From: Blasia pusilla
Taxonomy: Eukaryota; Marchantiophyta; Marchantiopsida; Blasiales
Direction of reading: 5' to 3'
NCBI GenBank assembly: GCA_050084515.1
Contig: CM114272.1
Coordinates: 35,216,001-35,280,000 of the forward strand
Length of the DNA stretch: 64,000 bases
This document shows, in pieces, positions 17,113-28,860 of the stretch. The position numbers and the translations under genes are program-made. Within the stretch, counting starts at the first letter, position 1. Every line of letters begins with the position of its first letter. The notes beneath the pieces were generated by a model. The model saw only the letters and a list, made by a program, of their open reading frames with translations. It did no database searches and had not been told where the DNA came from.

Positions 17113-19370
17113 TGTTGGGGCTAGCTCTCTACCATCAACATCATGCTGGGTGAGCACGGCTCCAAGCCCCAACATTTCTTTCCCCAACATCAAGGGTTGC
17201 ATAACATTGGAAGCATAAAATAGCGGAGTACAGTACACCATCGTGGTCGCCTTCCACATCGTACTCGACACATGCTCATCCCATCGCCCTCCATACCTGC
17301 ACACCAACAATATCAACTCTCCGTGAACTCTGATCAGGACCCATTGATGGGGTCCTCATTGCCTCGGACAATGTAAAAGAGTGAGGAAGATTGGTTTGTT
17401 TCCTGGCTTCTCCTCTCTCTGGATCCAACTCTACCGTGGCTCCACGTGTAACAACAACGATTGCCTCCAACTAGATAGTCACCCACATCCAACTAGGATC
17501 CTCCATATCTCCGGCTGCTCCATAAGATGTCGATGCCACGAATCCAACCTCGGGTAACCTCCATGCCATAGCAAAAATCTGTTCCTGTATCTTAGCAGCC
17601 ATCCCAACCTCACGCTCGACGTCTCTGTCCACGTGTCTAGATGGCGAAAACTCTACATTCTCCACAGGCAACTCCACCAACCCCTTGGGAAACTCCAACT
17701 CCTCGTCCTCCAACGGGACCACTTTGTACACGACCTCTAGGCCCACCTGGATTGGCAACTCGCTTTGGTGCCTTCTCTGTCCCTCGGTCTGGAAGTAACT
17801 CAAGGTGTAAGTTGAAACACCTAGCGCGTGTATGATTGTACCTCTAACAATAGTCACATTGATAATCTCCTGGCGCCGCACCATCTCCTCCTCCATGATG
17901 AGGCACGCGTTCATGACCCTGATGAGTGAAATTGCCCTGGTGATGGGCTCCACCACATGCCCAACAAATAATTGCAGACGACTATTTTTGAGCCGCATAT
18001 GAAGGCGAAGTTCTCTGTGGCACGGCCCTCCGGTATCCTCCGTGAGCTCGTGGTGCCACAGACCTATCTCGGAATCCACGTTGCTGCATTGGTGGTGTAG
18101 GCAATTGTATCTGCTTTTACCCAGGACACATGGTGGCTACGCTCTCCTCCGCCATGTTGCACTTAATTTTGTTGGCTGTCCTAAAAACATCTCTCAATAT
18201 AGGTGAGGTGTTCATAAGAAGCACCCCCTCCCGCACCCGTGTCCGCGGGCTTCGGTCCAGTATCGCGTACCATGGCTGGATAGCTTGGGACTCTATCACC
18301 CCCTGAGTGACGTTAATCAATTGGCGCAAGTGAGTGTAGGCCTCACACAAACTCTCACTCGGGAAGTCTTGGATGCTCTGCAACTTCTCAATATGTACCC
18401 CTTGGTAGCTTGTCCTCAACTGAACAAAGAACTCAACCACTAGGTTGAACCTTGGACAAACCCGATTGGACGGTGCAACTGCTCCAATGTGAGTGACCCC
18501 TCCTAAAATAGCACAAGTGGAAGAGGAAGAAGCCTCTCATGAGTCCTCCTCCTTATTGGGAAACGGCTCAATCCATGACACATAATAGTAGTGGGTCATA
18601 GTAGAGTCGCAATGCCTCAATCTCTTGGGCATATATGTGGGAGAACTCATGATAATCGTCCATGGGTGCCTTCTCTAAATGCTGAAAGATGCCATTCCAT
18701 GCTGTAAACGGGTTGAACTCTCTGGAGTTCCTAGCCCGCTATGAGTGACACCAACTCCTTAACTCCGCAATGAAGTCATTTAACTCTATAGTGCCTACAA
18801 CACCCAAAACCTACCCGATCCTCTACCCTGGTCGTCCATCTTGTACGCCCAATTGGTAGGATCATTCAATGTGTGCGGTGATGCACTACCAAACTCCTGT
18901 AAACTCTCCCCCTTGTCTGAAGATGACACATGAGGAGATCGAGGTGGTCTCTCACTTGGAAACCCTCAAAACCTCGCGCCACTTCATGTAAATCCTCTAG
19001 AGTTACCCTCAGGTCCACCGCCTTGCCTCTCAAAGTCTCGAAAGGACGTTGTGATGACCCTTGTGCCCTTCTCATGCAATCACTCTTAACCTTGCGAGTA
19101 ATCTCTCAATCACTCAATCTAACAAGTGACACTCAATCTACACTCTCTCACTGAGACGTGTGTTGTGGGCAAGAAGCGGCGTGGTGCGGCAAATCGGCTA
19201 CTATCCTATCATCTTATCGACAAGATATACCTTCAACTCTGGACATCCCACATACATAGGTCTATGTCCCCTAAACCTATTCATCAATGATGCTATCAAC
19301 ATCTCCACAAAACCCAATATCCCAAATAACTGCCCAATACCCGGAATTTCCTAACACGTGGAGGGAAAAA
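17113..19370 (-). mobile_element. Gypsy-DNMT element A', inverted 5' portion
   Basis: Read on the minus strand this is the leader (19370 to about 18900), gag, and gag tail of the same family as A, joined at 17113-17200 to protease and RNase H scraps. The leader matches 26270-26700 of copy B in the opposite orientation. At the inner end, on the minus strand, a protease fragment (PLMLGK) is fused directly to an RNase H fragment (MLGLGAVLTQHD), with the shared string tgttgggg at the join. Together with A it forms a head-to-head inverted pair. Confidence 0.75.
17471..18890 (-). pseudogene. gag capsid region of element A' (broken)
   Basis: Gag forms the retrotransposon particle. The minus strand shows APMDDYHEFSHIYAQEIEAL (about 18620-18680), and the segment FFVQLRTSYQGVHIEKLQSI with SLCEAYTHLRQLINV, typical of the Ty3/gypsy gag (retrotrans_gag) fold, at 18117-18440. 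The tail SYGAAGDMEDPSWMW lies at 17471-17530. Frames change several times. The homologous blocks in copy C (30580-31130) confirm the assignment. Confidence 0.7.
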
Positions 19371-20247
19371 GACGAGAATGGGTAACCTAAACAAATGTCG
19401 ATCATTCCTCATCAACTGCAGACCTCCACCCCCAACTCAATCGTAAAAGAAAACTCCTCCAAACAGCAAGTAGTACTCCCTTGGTATTAAAGATGCTCAA
19501 ATCACCTCAACGGGTCCAGGGGTACAGTTCGGCACTGGCGGCACGGAATGGCTACAAATGGCATAGCACTTGGGAATGGGGTGCGATACTTCGTGACATA
19601 CCCTCCTCAATCAACAAAACAAAATCTGCTCCCCAATGATGATGCGGCTCCGCAATCAAGAGGGTGCAGTGCGGTGTGGCCACGAGCGGCACGACACGGT
19701 AATCGGGGGCGCATTGCGGCTACACGCGTCACGACACGGTACTTGATCGTCGACGAGCGTCTACCACCTCATGACATAGTAGAATGGAAAGAAAGCCAGG
19801 GCCCCATCAATCAAATGATCCCGTGTTATGGTTGGATATTGTCTAATCCATTTGAACAGAGTGGCAAATCAGCCACGTACGACACAACTGGCAATGTGTT
19901 GAGATGCCATAGTCAGTTGATGATGTCAACACGGCCCGCAGGGAAGGTGTGGCAACTCCGCCGCACTTGTTGTGCGACAGGCCGGGCCAACTGCAAGAGG
20001 CACAACAGTCAGACATTGTGGCCGGAGGCTTGGGATCTGGGCCGACCACGACTAGGGTGCCGGTAGAGCTGATAGGTGGCAACTGGTTCAAACCGGTAGT
20101 TGTGGACGAAAAAGGGTTTATTGGAGATATTTTGGTGCTTCTCGTCTCGTTGTTTGGATGCCATGAGTTAGCATGGGATCGTGGGTGTTTGTGTGTATGT
20201 TCGATAACAACGATGTATGTTGTGTAGCAATGTGTATGCGCACGATA
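19371..20247. repeat. Left arm of inverted repeat flanking the Helitron
   Basis: Sequence at about 19540-19800 reappears in reverse complement at about 25830-26030. The end at about 20131-20247 (attttggtgcttctcg... gtatgcgcacga) reappears in reverse complement at 24412-24533. The latter is the X segment of the beta LTR found at 50615-50743 and 51258-51384. No coding region is supported here. Confidence 0.65.
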
Positions 20248-20321
20248 AATTACAGCTTGCAGACGTATAAGCTTAGCTTCATTATATTCGACGTTCTTAT
20301 AGGCCATGACTTATTTTTGGA

Positions 20322-20885
20322 TCACTGCAAAAAAAACTCACCATTATTAAATATAAGCATCAATGGAGCTGAATGCATAGCCCAAACAATATCAGTTACT
20401 GTTGATATGATATGAGGACCAAAAACAACAAAAGCATACATGTTGCTGGGGGGTTGTTTCTTGAGTTCTCTGAAATAGGATGCCCAAGCTTTTTGCTGAT
20501 CAATCATTCGGCTTATTTGGCAACTTGTGAGCCCCTCGTACAAGTAAGATTGATCCATTCCTACGCTATTTGCATACCTAAGTTGTGCGTCGATGGCTGG
20601 AACGAACTGTATAGTTTGGTCATCCGGAAGGGTAGGCATATCATCGAGGATCATTTTTGCAAAGTCTTTATAAGACTTTGGTACTTGAAGAGTGTGTGTT
20701 AGTTTACTGGAGGGCACTTTGTCAGATGAAATAAATGTTTGTACAAACCTGAGGAGTGGTGTGGGGCTGGCTGGCACGCTCGTGTAAAGTGTGTTGTGGC
20801 GCCAATGGTTTGTGGTAATCATCCGAGCTACTGTCGCTAAGCACAACTGGGTTGGAGGTGGGTGGGATGAATGGTGAACCACCAA
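20322..20885 (-). CDS. Open frame of 187 codons downstream of the Helitron helicase, unknown
   Basis: This uninterrupted frame follows the helicase on the same strand and ends with a stop near the Helitron edge. I do not recognise a domain. It is rich in Ser/Thr/Pro at its start and contains SYLYEGLTSCQISRMIDQQ further on. The first residue is uncertain, because no good ATG context is evident. It may be an accessory Helitron protein or a captured host exon. An adjacent frame (20722-20958, minus) continues the helicase C-terminus, so the two overlap in different frames and at most one is real over that stretch. Confidence 0.3.
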   Translation of the reverse strand: MVVHHSSHPPPTQLCLATVARMITTNHWRHNTLYTSVPASPTPLLRFVQTFISSDKVPSSKLTHTLQVPKSYKDFAKMILDDMPTLPDDQTIQFVPAIDAQLRYANSVGMDQSYLYEGLTSCQISRMIDQQKAWASYFRELKKQPPSNMYAFVVFGPHIISTVTDIVWAMHSAPLMLIFNNGEFFLQ

Positions 20886-21199
20886 CGCCGGGAGTTGGTG
20901 TTGATGTACCCAAAATTGATGATCTTCTAGTGAGCTTCACAGAAATGGCACGCAGCAAGGGCTCCCTAAGAGGTTGTGGAAGAAGATCATAAATTTTGGG
21001 TACATCAACGACCTTTGAGGGAGCCCTTGCTGCATGCCAGTTATGTGAAGCTCACTGATTGTCAATGGCATACACCCTGCCCTAAAACTTGAAAATTGGC
21101 AGGGAGAAGGCTACCAAGAATACGTAAGTTGGACCTTGCCCTTACTCGGACAATAGCACGTAAACAAGGCCTGGAGCAAAGATTGATTGTATGTTCAAT

Positions 21200-22300
21200 T
21201 AACACTTCCCTTCAACAGTCAGGCCTTGGGCCTTATGAGTCGTGATTGCATATCCCAGAACAAGAGGGAATGTCCGTTTGTGATATTTTTGGTGTGAACC
21301 ATGTTGGAGGTTGGCAAAGTTCATTCTAGAGACTTTGATGAGTGTGCCATTTTTGCCATTGGAGTGTAAAGATACTAGACTAGCGGTTAGTTCATCACCC
21401 TTGTAAATACAATCTGTTACAGTACTAGAGGCACCATTTGCAGCCTGAGCTTTATATCTACGTTAGACGTAAGAAGCACTTCACAGCCTATTGCAAGGAA
21501 CCAAAGTTGATTGAATATCTGGTCAGATATCCATTCATTAAATTTTGGATCAGCATGGGCATCAGTGGAAACGTATGCCGAAAAGATATCAGCTGCACCA
21601 AATAGCATCCTAAGTGCAATAAGATTGAATAGATGGACATCGACGCGGTGCATACATATGATTTAAGACTTGTCGTCTATATAATCAAGAGCAACATTCT
21701 CATCAATGTAACTGTTGCTAAGGCACCCATCAATTTCATCTTGTGAAGGGTAGCTCATTCTGATATCAGTGAGGAAAGCCAAAAACTCAGTGTCCCCATT
21801 GTGCCTTGTGGGTCTGCAAAGGCTGTACTTATTAGCATCGCGGTAGAAGGGTCATAAGGAAATGTGGCATAACCTGCAAAAAAGGTAACTCTTGATGTTT
21901 ACAAACAGGCGGAAACTAACATAAATCCCCTTCGAGAATAACGAGCTTTGTAGAGAATGGGTTCATGCTTGATGATGGACACACTTGATGTAATCTCATA
22001 GCAACTACTTGCAACAGATGGGGCGTTAGCATAGAACACTTGTCAATTACAATGATATTAGCATTTTTGAGCCGCATGTACTGGCCTGAGGCTATATGCA
22101 TCAAGGGCAAGTCACCTTTTAGGGGAACTCCAAACGCTGAGTGCACAATGACAACACTTGTATGTAGCCGGACAACAACAATGCCACTGGTGGCTGACAA
22201 AAGGGTACTAATGCCATTGCTTGACCAATATGTTTGCATGAAATGAAGAAAAAAATGTCTTACTTGACCCTGGTGGTCCAATAATAAATTTTAATCGAGA
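21200..22300 (-). pseudogene. Helitron PIF1-like helicase region (broken)
   Basis: On the minus strand a Walker A (GPPGSSKT) is readable at about 22255-22285 in one frame, and the following FFLHFMQTYWSSNGI, ATSGIVVVRL, HSAFGVPL, NIIVIDKCSML (Walker B region) and KLVILEGD in the next frame, after a run of seven T. Downstream the C-terminal helicase block GCEVLLTSNVDIKLRLQMV lies at 21417-21500, then VLGYAITTHKAQGLT at about 21215-21270. The frame slip in the T run and other stops mark it as decayed. Confidence 0.75.
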
Positions 22301-23301
22301 CAAAAACTTAAATTTTTCATACAACTGCATCTATGCTACATTTAGGGTCTCTACTGGAAAACATGGTTGAGTGGATGTGGTGGTGGTAATATCTTCAGTC
22401 TGAGGGGAAGGAAAGTCGTTTGAAGCGTGCACAAACAAGTGGGGAGACAACTCAAACTGGAGGTGCGGACCGATTACATCCAAAGTCTTAGAGATGATAT
22501 CGCTAGCATGAACCTCACTCCAAAGATTAGGTATGGCATGCCTTTGAATTTCATTTATGATACACGTAACATCTTTGAATATCTTCTAGAATATACACTC
22601 ATGTAGATAAGTCCACATAGGGGAGCAGACGGTTAGGATGCAGATTTTGATCTAAACGATATATTTTCTAAAAGAGTGTTGTAGAAAAAACTCACTCCAT
22701 TCATGCAGTGGGTGATATTCTGTGAAACAGACAAGTCTGTATGTTTTATACAATGGGTTGCCCACTAAATCAACACCAACAAAATTTATGGCATGCCGCT
22801 TTCCAACCTGATCACTTCATGATTTGTCTAGAAATCAATGAACGTAATATCATATAAGCATTCAAGATGATGATAGTAAACAATCATTGGATGTATGCAA
22901 ACAATTGTTGCATTTATGTACAACGTTAATTGTTCACCTATGTGGTGGGCTGGAATCGACATATTCTACTCCATGTGATCTATGTATAATAGGGATTTTC
23001 AGAGCTGTAATTGTTGCTTCAGTGGATGAAACCAACTTGTTTAATACAAGACCAGCCGCCAATCATAACCTAATCTCATCGAAAGTTTTTAGTCCTAAAC
23101 ATTTTGCACATTAAAATATATTTTTTGAGATTTATAGTAATATAAAAATATTAGATTATGAATAATCTATTATTTTAGTTAATAAGAAAAATGGTTGAAG
23201 CTTTGTTGGCTGGAATTGTTTAAGGTTTGATTCCAATAACTTTACTTGGATTATTCGTAACTGCGTATTTATAATGTCGACGCGGTAATGTTAAGGGCAC
23301 A

Positions 23302-24415
23302 TTATGGCTTACATTTTAAAGCATATTTCAGTATATAAAATGACCATTGCATATCGGTGACACGATGTAAATTCATGTGTGCTCCCCATAGCAGCATGAT
23401 AGCAGGGTGATATGGTATAACATTGTGATGTTCTATGCCAAGTCTGTTGTAGGACCACTTCCGGGTCTTAGGATCAATAGAGGGCTCTAGTTGGTTGTTC
23501 ATAGAAGCAAGGAAACCCATACGAAAATATGGACGATGGTCCTTTGTTGCAACGGCGATGCAACCACTTTGTCTAAATGTGTGCAACTATTTTGTCGTTA
23601 TATAGTGATACAACTTATTGACTAAACTAGGCTGGGCAGGCTGACATGTATCAAAGGACATCATACTGGGTAACAAAATTTTGAGGTGACTCTCCTAGCA
23701 TCTTTCTTATCAACCCATAATATGATATGAGAATGAAGACTTCTCCTGCCTTGCAATTCATACCTTATTAGGTAGTTGTGAAGGTGTCATAGAATGCAGG
23801 GCCCATAAGATATAGCCTTGAAGAAACCTCTTTAACCTAGTGTGAAACAAAACAACACACTCAACGGGGGCGTCGCGCCATGTTAAGACCGAGTTAATCT
23901 TTTTAACAATATGTTCAATATCTATTATCTCAGGCCACTTCGTATCACAGACCTCATCAGAGGTAAGAGTGAGGAAGAAGTCGAGCATATCCCACTTACA
24001 CCCTAAACCCATACCATTTTCTTAAGGTCCATACGAGGGCTCTATGGGATCTGGGCACTAATGCTATATTTTAACAAGTGTGTATAAAGTTCTAGGTCAG
24101 AAAGGGTTGGATATCTTCATCTCTGTTGATCGAGTTCCCTATTTAGAATGCAGGAGCGACTCTCGAAGACTAGGCTTATGGATTTTTGCAATAAGTGCAT
24201 GATAAGTAAATACAGCTTGTAAAGTGTGCATACATTGAAAAGCTGCTTAGTCCGATTCCGAAGGTAATCAACAAATGAGCAATGGCCAGTGAAATAACCT
24301 CGTAGATATGGAAAGAGAAATGGGAAAATCCTTGTTTCAATAGTGAGTTTTGTATCTATTGATATTCCGTTTCTATCACTAAGGAACTGCTCTTTGGTTT
24401 GGGCCTGCTCTATCG
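23302..24415 (-). pseudogene. Helitron Rep/N-terminal region (broken)
   Basis: Minus-strand blocks: FPFLFPYLRGYFTGHCSF; then FFLTLTSDE with KWPEIIDIEHIVKKIN and ECVVLFHTRLKRFLQ; then LHSHIILW at about 23717-23740, matching the His-hydrophobic-His metal-binding motif of rolling-circle nucleases; then a stretch up to YHPAIMLLWGAHMNLHRVTD. These follow the established Helitron order. A frameshift and stops lie between HUH and the last block. The catalytic tyrosine motif was not identified. Confidence 0.75.
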
Positions 24416-26269
24416 TGCGTATACACATCGCTACACAACATACATCGTTGTCAAAAAACATATACACAAACACGCACGATCTCATGCTAACTCATGGCAT
24501 CCAAACAACGAGACCAGAAGTACCAAAATGAAGCTCTCTCACTCACTCATTCTCTCTTTGTAAATCAAGTAGATCCAATCTCTCTCCCAACACCAAAGCT
24601 ATCAAATGTGTGCACTCTCATATGTCTCTCTCTATGTCAAACCAAACCCACTCTCCTTATGAGAGGCTTGGGTTACACTCACAAGGCAAGCAAGATCATA
24701 GCTCCGTCGCCTCATGACAAGAGGTTTTACAAAGAGAGAATAAGTGAGTGAGAGAGCTTCATGGGTAAGCTCGCTGGTCACTCGCTGGTTTTTTATGTTG
24801 GGGATTGTATTCCCCATTCAACGGTTCATGGGAGTGCTCACAAGAGCAAGATCTGCTTACTTTTGATGTTTCCTTTGCCGATTTTTTGTGTGGAAGAGTG
24901 GTGCACGGAAGCGCTGCCCAATTTTTGATAGGGGTTGAGTATGGGGATGGGTTGCCCCATGCTGTTGCTCTTGGGAGCACCATGTAGCTTTTTGATTTTT
25001 ATTTTCATAGGTTTTACATTTTCGTTGGGAGAAATCGGCGTGGAAGGGCTGCCAAATTTTGCTTAGGAGAAAGAGACGTTGGGCTGCACGACAGTCCCCA
25101 TTTGTTTTTGGTGGAAAATCAAATGGAAAAACCAATGTAATGAGGTCGTATATCAAGAAGTGATGGACGCTGTTGAAGAAACAATGCATAATTTTGAGAT
25201 TGGAGCATGGAGTTATCATCATTTTTGTTGGGCTACCATAGCCGTCATTCCAAGGTGTGAGTAAAATTTTTGAAATTTTTGGGTAGAAATTCTTTCTTGA
25301 GAGGTAGAAAAAAAATCAGTTTACTAGTGGATAGAACAAGTGAATTCAACTATTTGGAGGTAGGGTGAGTAGATCCCATTTTGGGGGGGTGTTGACCCTC
25401 AATCTTAGGAGGGATTTATGGTAAGGCATTTAATTTGCAGACCTGTCAAGAGGGAGGCTGCCAAGTAGGGAAATATAATGGAGATCCAATTTTCCCGGGG
25501 GGTTATTCTGGTTTAAAGAAAAAAGAAAAAAAGTTTTGTGTGGGACAATGTCTGCCCTACCACGTCCTGGCTGACTATCCCGAAGATGCGCAAACCAGCT
25601 GTGCACTTGCTACCGCGGTTGTATGCTGTATGGTCCGTCGACGCTTCAGGGCCGCTACCCCATTTTCGGATCTCCTAGTACGGACAAAATATTGAGCCGC
25701 CATGCAGCCATGCGCTGCTCCGTCTGACCTCGTGTTACTGCCGCCCGTAGAGGCGGGCGTCTTAACTCTGTCCCAGACCGCTGCGGCTACCTGTGTTCGT
25801 GGCTGGACATTGCATTTTTGGATTGATGGGATCGTAGTGTTCCGTCCACTTTGGTATGTTGTGAAATGTTTTTGCTCCACAACGATTGAGTACTGTGCCG
25901 TGACGCCCGTAACCGCAACGCACCGCCAATTGCCGCGCCGTGCCGCTTGTGGCCGCACCGCACCATCTCGATCGCCGAGCTGCACCATCACTGGAGAGAA
26001 GAGTATGTATTGTTGTTAAGGAGGGTATGCCATTGGGTGATCCACCCTATTACCGAGTGTAGTGCTTTTTGTAGCCGTTCCGTGCCTTGAGTGCCGCATA
26101 GTACTGCTGGACCCGCATCGCACATCGAAGAGATTTGAGCATCGTTAGTAGCAAAGGAGTACGACTTGCTGCTTGGAGGAGTTGTCTTCACGACCGAGTT
26201 GGGGTCGAGGTTTTTTAGTTGCTGAGGCGCAACATCGACACTTGCTATCAAGTTATCCATTCTGGTCTT
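24412..26269. repeat. Right arm of inverted repeat flanking the Helitron
   Basis: The part at 24412-24765 is a reverse-oriented fragment of the beta LTR: its complement matches 51090-51384, including the junction between LTR segments Y and X. The part at 25830-26030 is the reverse complement of 19540-19800. The middle (24766-25820) has only short frames with no recognised domain. Confidence 0.6.
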
Positions 26270-27173
26270 TTGCCCTCCACGTGTTAAGGAATTTCGGGTA
26301 TTGGGCACTTATTTGAGGATATTGGGCCGTGTAGATACTGAGAGCATCTTTGATATATGGGTTTAGGGGACATAGACCTGTGTGGGATGTACAGAGTTGA
26401 GGATGTGTTGTGTCGAAGAGATGATAGGACAATAGACGATTTTCCGCACCACGTCGCTTGTTGCCGCACAACACACGTCTCAGTGAGAGAGTGTAGATTG
26501 AGTGCCGCATGTTGGATTGAGTGATTGAGTGATTACTTGTGAGATTGATAATGATCGTGTGAGAGGGGCATGAGGGTCATCATGGCGTCCTTTCGGGACT
26601 TTGAGAGGTGAGGTGGTGGACTTGAGAATAGCTCTAGAGGGTTGACCCGGAGTGGTGCAAGGGTTCGTGAGTCTCCACGCGAGAGACCACCTCGATCTCC
26701 TTCTATGTTATCTTCAGACAAGAGGGAGAGTGTAGAGGAATGTGCTAGTAATCCACCATGTTCGTGGCATTGACATCATATGGAGCAGCTAGAGATATGG
26801 AGGATCCTGGTTGGATGTGCGGGGTTGCCCAGATGGAGGCCGCCGTAGTTGTGACAGTGGAGCAGCCGCAGAGCTGGATCCAGAGCGAGGGGAAGCCAAG
26901 AACAGACCAGGCTTCCTCAGTCTTTCACGTTGTCGGAGGCGACGAGGACCCCATCGATGAGTCATGCTCAGAGTTCCTAGAGATTTGGTGATGTTGTTGG
27001 TGTGCAGGCACGGAGGGCGATGGGAGAAGCAAGTGCGATGACTCCTATTGATGATGCTCATGAGGGCATGTGTCGAGCCTTTGTTGGGGGCTGCCACCGT
27101 TGTGTACCGCCCTCCTTTATTTTTTGCTTCCGATGTTATGACGTTGGGAGGTATGCCCGCATAGGTTTTTTGG

Positions 27174-27578
27174 ATGGCCGCTACGCTATGTGAGGGTGGA
27201 GTTGGAGTTCTTGCATCTCGTTCAGAGGTGATTGCAAAGGAGGTGATGGACCTGCCCTTGGAGCTCATGCTCCGGCCGTCCACGTTAGATTCGTGGCAGG
27301 CTATGGTTGGTAGGATGGCGGAGATGCCCCCTAGACCCGTGATAGAGCGTGCTATGGCTTCTCCTAGTGTTTTTTTGCTGGATAATGGGGGAGATGCTTT
27401 CCAGTTGGTGAGTCTAGGAGGTAGAGATTTTAGTCCGCATCGCGTCTTATTGGATTTAGGAGCGCAACCCCTGCTGTTGGGGAAAGTGGCATTCAGAGGA
27501 TTGGGCTTGACGAGAGCGGATGTGGAGCGTTGTTCATTTTGGATACAGAGATCCTTGGATGGAGCGAGTACCACATAG
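27174..27578 (+). pseudogene. gag/protease fragment of element B
   Basis: An open stretch of 134 codons covers the protease region. It contains VFLLDNGGDAFQLVSLGG and DLGAQPLLLGKVAFRGLGL, where the catalytic retropepsin pattern D[ST]GA has become DLGA (about 27457-27468). If that substitution is real the protease would be inactive. Upstream residues belong to the variable gag-protease linker. The frame closes with TAG at 27576-27578. Confidence 0.7.
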
Positions 27579-28058
27579 TATATCACCCGACAAGAGGTCG
27601 TGGTGAGGATTCGCCCGGGATATCCTACAGATGAGTTCGTGGTGCGAGGCAAAGCGATAGTGACTGATCTAGAGTCCTACGACATCTTGGTTGGTGGAGC
27701 AGTGTTATACCTGATGGGGTTTTCCCTCGATTATTGGGAGGAGTCAGCGTCCTACAGGGTAGGATGGCAGTCAAGTGATGGGCGCCTTAGCTGATTACCC
27801 GTTCGATTCCCAAGTGTAGTGATCAAGCGCCGGCTAGGAGAGATGGTGACCTTAGCAGCATTTAGCAGTGCCATTACTTGGCTTAGTGATTTGATTGAGG
27901 GACATGTCCATACAGAGGATTCTCCCGTTCTTGACATTTCTATGGAGAGGAGTGTCATAGTAGCCGCATCATTCTGTGGAGGAGAGGTGTCGCTCTGGGG
28001 CTTGACTGAGAAGCTTCGACGCTTAGCCACTGATCATGTGCAGACCACGTAGAGCGAG

Positions 28059-28393
28059 ATGTTTGCACTAAAGTGTGACGGGTCAGAGGAACCCCAAGTA
28101 GGCAGGAGTGCTGTCTTAATCCCTTTGGATACCACCTTGATTGTGTGGTGCATCCCAAAGGAGGGTATTCGGGTGTTGGATCTCTTTGGAAGGATCAACA
28201 TTGGGTTAGCAGCTATTTTGCACGATGGAGTGCGCGTGCAGCAATACCTGTATATGGAGATTGATGATGTTGCGAGGCGCGCTTCACTTCACCATGTGGC
28301 GCAGTTATGCATCTGTTTTCCCAACTTGTTGTCTACGTCCGCCATTTAGGGTTACCAAAGTTCCCTACCGAGGGACATTTCATTGTTGGGGGC
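28059..28393 (+). pseudogene. Methyltransferase domain of element B, N-terminal piece
   Basis: Motif I reads RVLDLFGRINIGLAAIL (about 28167-28217), followed by YLYMEIDDVARRASLHHVAQL, which corresponds to the SAM-binding motif II/III region. A TAG at 28347-28349 stands where other copies have CAG or a sense codon before GYQSSLPRDISLLGA. The LTR of element C begins directly after LLGA. The C-terminal piece is at 44500-45250. Confidence 0.8.
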
Positions 28394-28860
28394 TGTTATG
28401 ACCATACGGATTATGTCGTAGAGTATAGTGTGCTAGTAGAGGCCATTCCTTATGTAGGACCGTAGTGGCTTGGTAGAGATGCGGTTTCATACATAGGGTT
28501 GGGGGTTACTCAATTGGGGGTGACTTTCCCAGTAGGGCCCGCTCTTAGGTTGGAGGATATAAGGTGGAGTGCACTCAAGGAACAGTCAGTTCTTTGAGTT
28601 GAGCCTGTTGCGTTGGGAGTTAGCCTTGGTAGTGAGTAGAGCCCTTGTATCAAATTATATATATATATAAATGTAAATGAAAAATAAATATTTATATATT
28701 TGTTTTTCATTTACATTTATATATATATTTAAAAAAAATTGATATATAAATGGTGTTTCCCGCAAGCTTCGACCTAGATTCTCCCATCGTGGAGTGGGTT
28801 TGGCTTGATTGTATGTGATTCTATACATGTTTTATGACAATAGGTCTTTCACGGATTTCA
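28394..28860 (+). repeat. 5' LTR segment of element C (alpha LTR, Y segment)
   Basis: It begins TGTTATGACCAT and ends CACGGATTTCA, and matches 44026-44393 closely, except for an AT-rich insertion at 28648-28750. A TATA-like TATAAGG lies at 28558-28564 and is the likely promoter core. Compared with the 3' end, the 106-base X segment is missing after it; internal sequence begins directly with ctcaaagaactgg. No standard initiator-methionine tRNA primer site is obvious. Confidence 0.8.
28648..28750. mobile_element. Short AT-rich palindromic insertion (MITE-like) in the 5' LTR
   Basis: About 100 bases are present here and absent from the 3' LTR, where agcccttg runs almost directly into tggtgtttccc. 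The insert has near-inverted ends (TATCAAATT and AAATTGATA) and perfect 26-base inverted arms at 28659-28684 and 28703-28728 around an 18-base AT-only spacer with one G. It has no coding potential. It could be a tiny MITE or an expanded AT repeat folded as a hairpin. Confidence 0.6.

Larger units (their letters stand above)
20248..24411 (-). mobile_element. Helitron (rolling-circle transposon) on the minus strand, decayed
   Basis: Read on the minus strand this shows Rep-type then helicase-type blocks in the order of the Helitron RepHel protein: an N-terminal block (24117-24485), Helitron_like_N (23758-24012), a HUH motif (about 23717-23740), the conserved block VIPYHPAIMLLWGAHMNLHRVT (23302-23586), and a PIF1-like helicase (about 21200-22290). 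Frames are interrupted. The exact termini (5' TC, 3' CTRR with hairpin) were not identified; limits given are where flanking LTR-like inverted repeats stop. Confidence 0.7.
26270..28393 (+). mobile_element. Gypsy-DNMT element B, 5' part (interrupted by element C)
   Basis: This carries the leader (26270-26750, matching A' in reverse), gag tail (SYGAARDMEDPGWM at about 26773-26820), protease and the first third of the methyltransferase. At 28393 the methyltransferase frame stops within RDISLLGA and element C begins. The remainder resumes at 44500 with HDLEQVGTINLV. In element A the two parts are contiguous (RDISLLGA, stop, DLEWVG). Most of gag is deleted. Confidence 0.8.

Noticed and set aside
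28394-28860. CRISPR or satellite origin for the repeated LTR segments
   Set aside because: The copies are few, long and located at retrotransposon ends with TG...CA termini and a TATA-like box, so they are LTRs.
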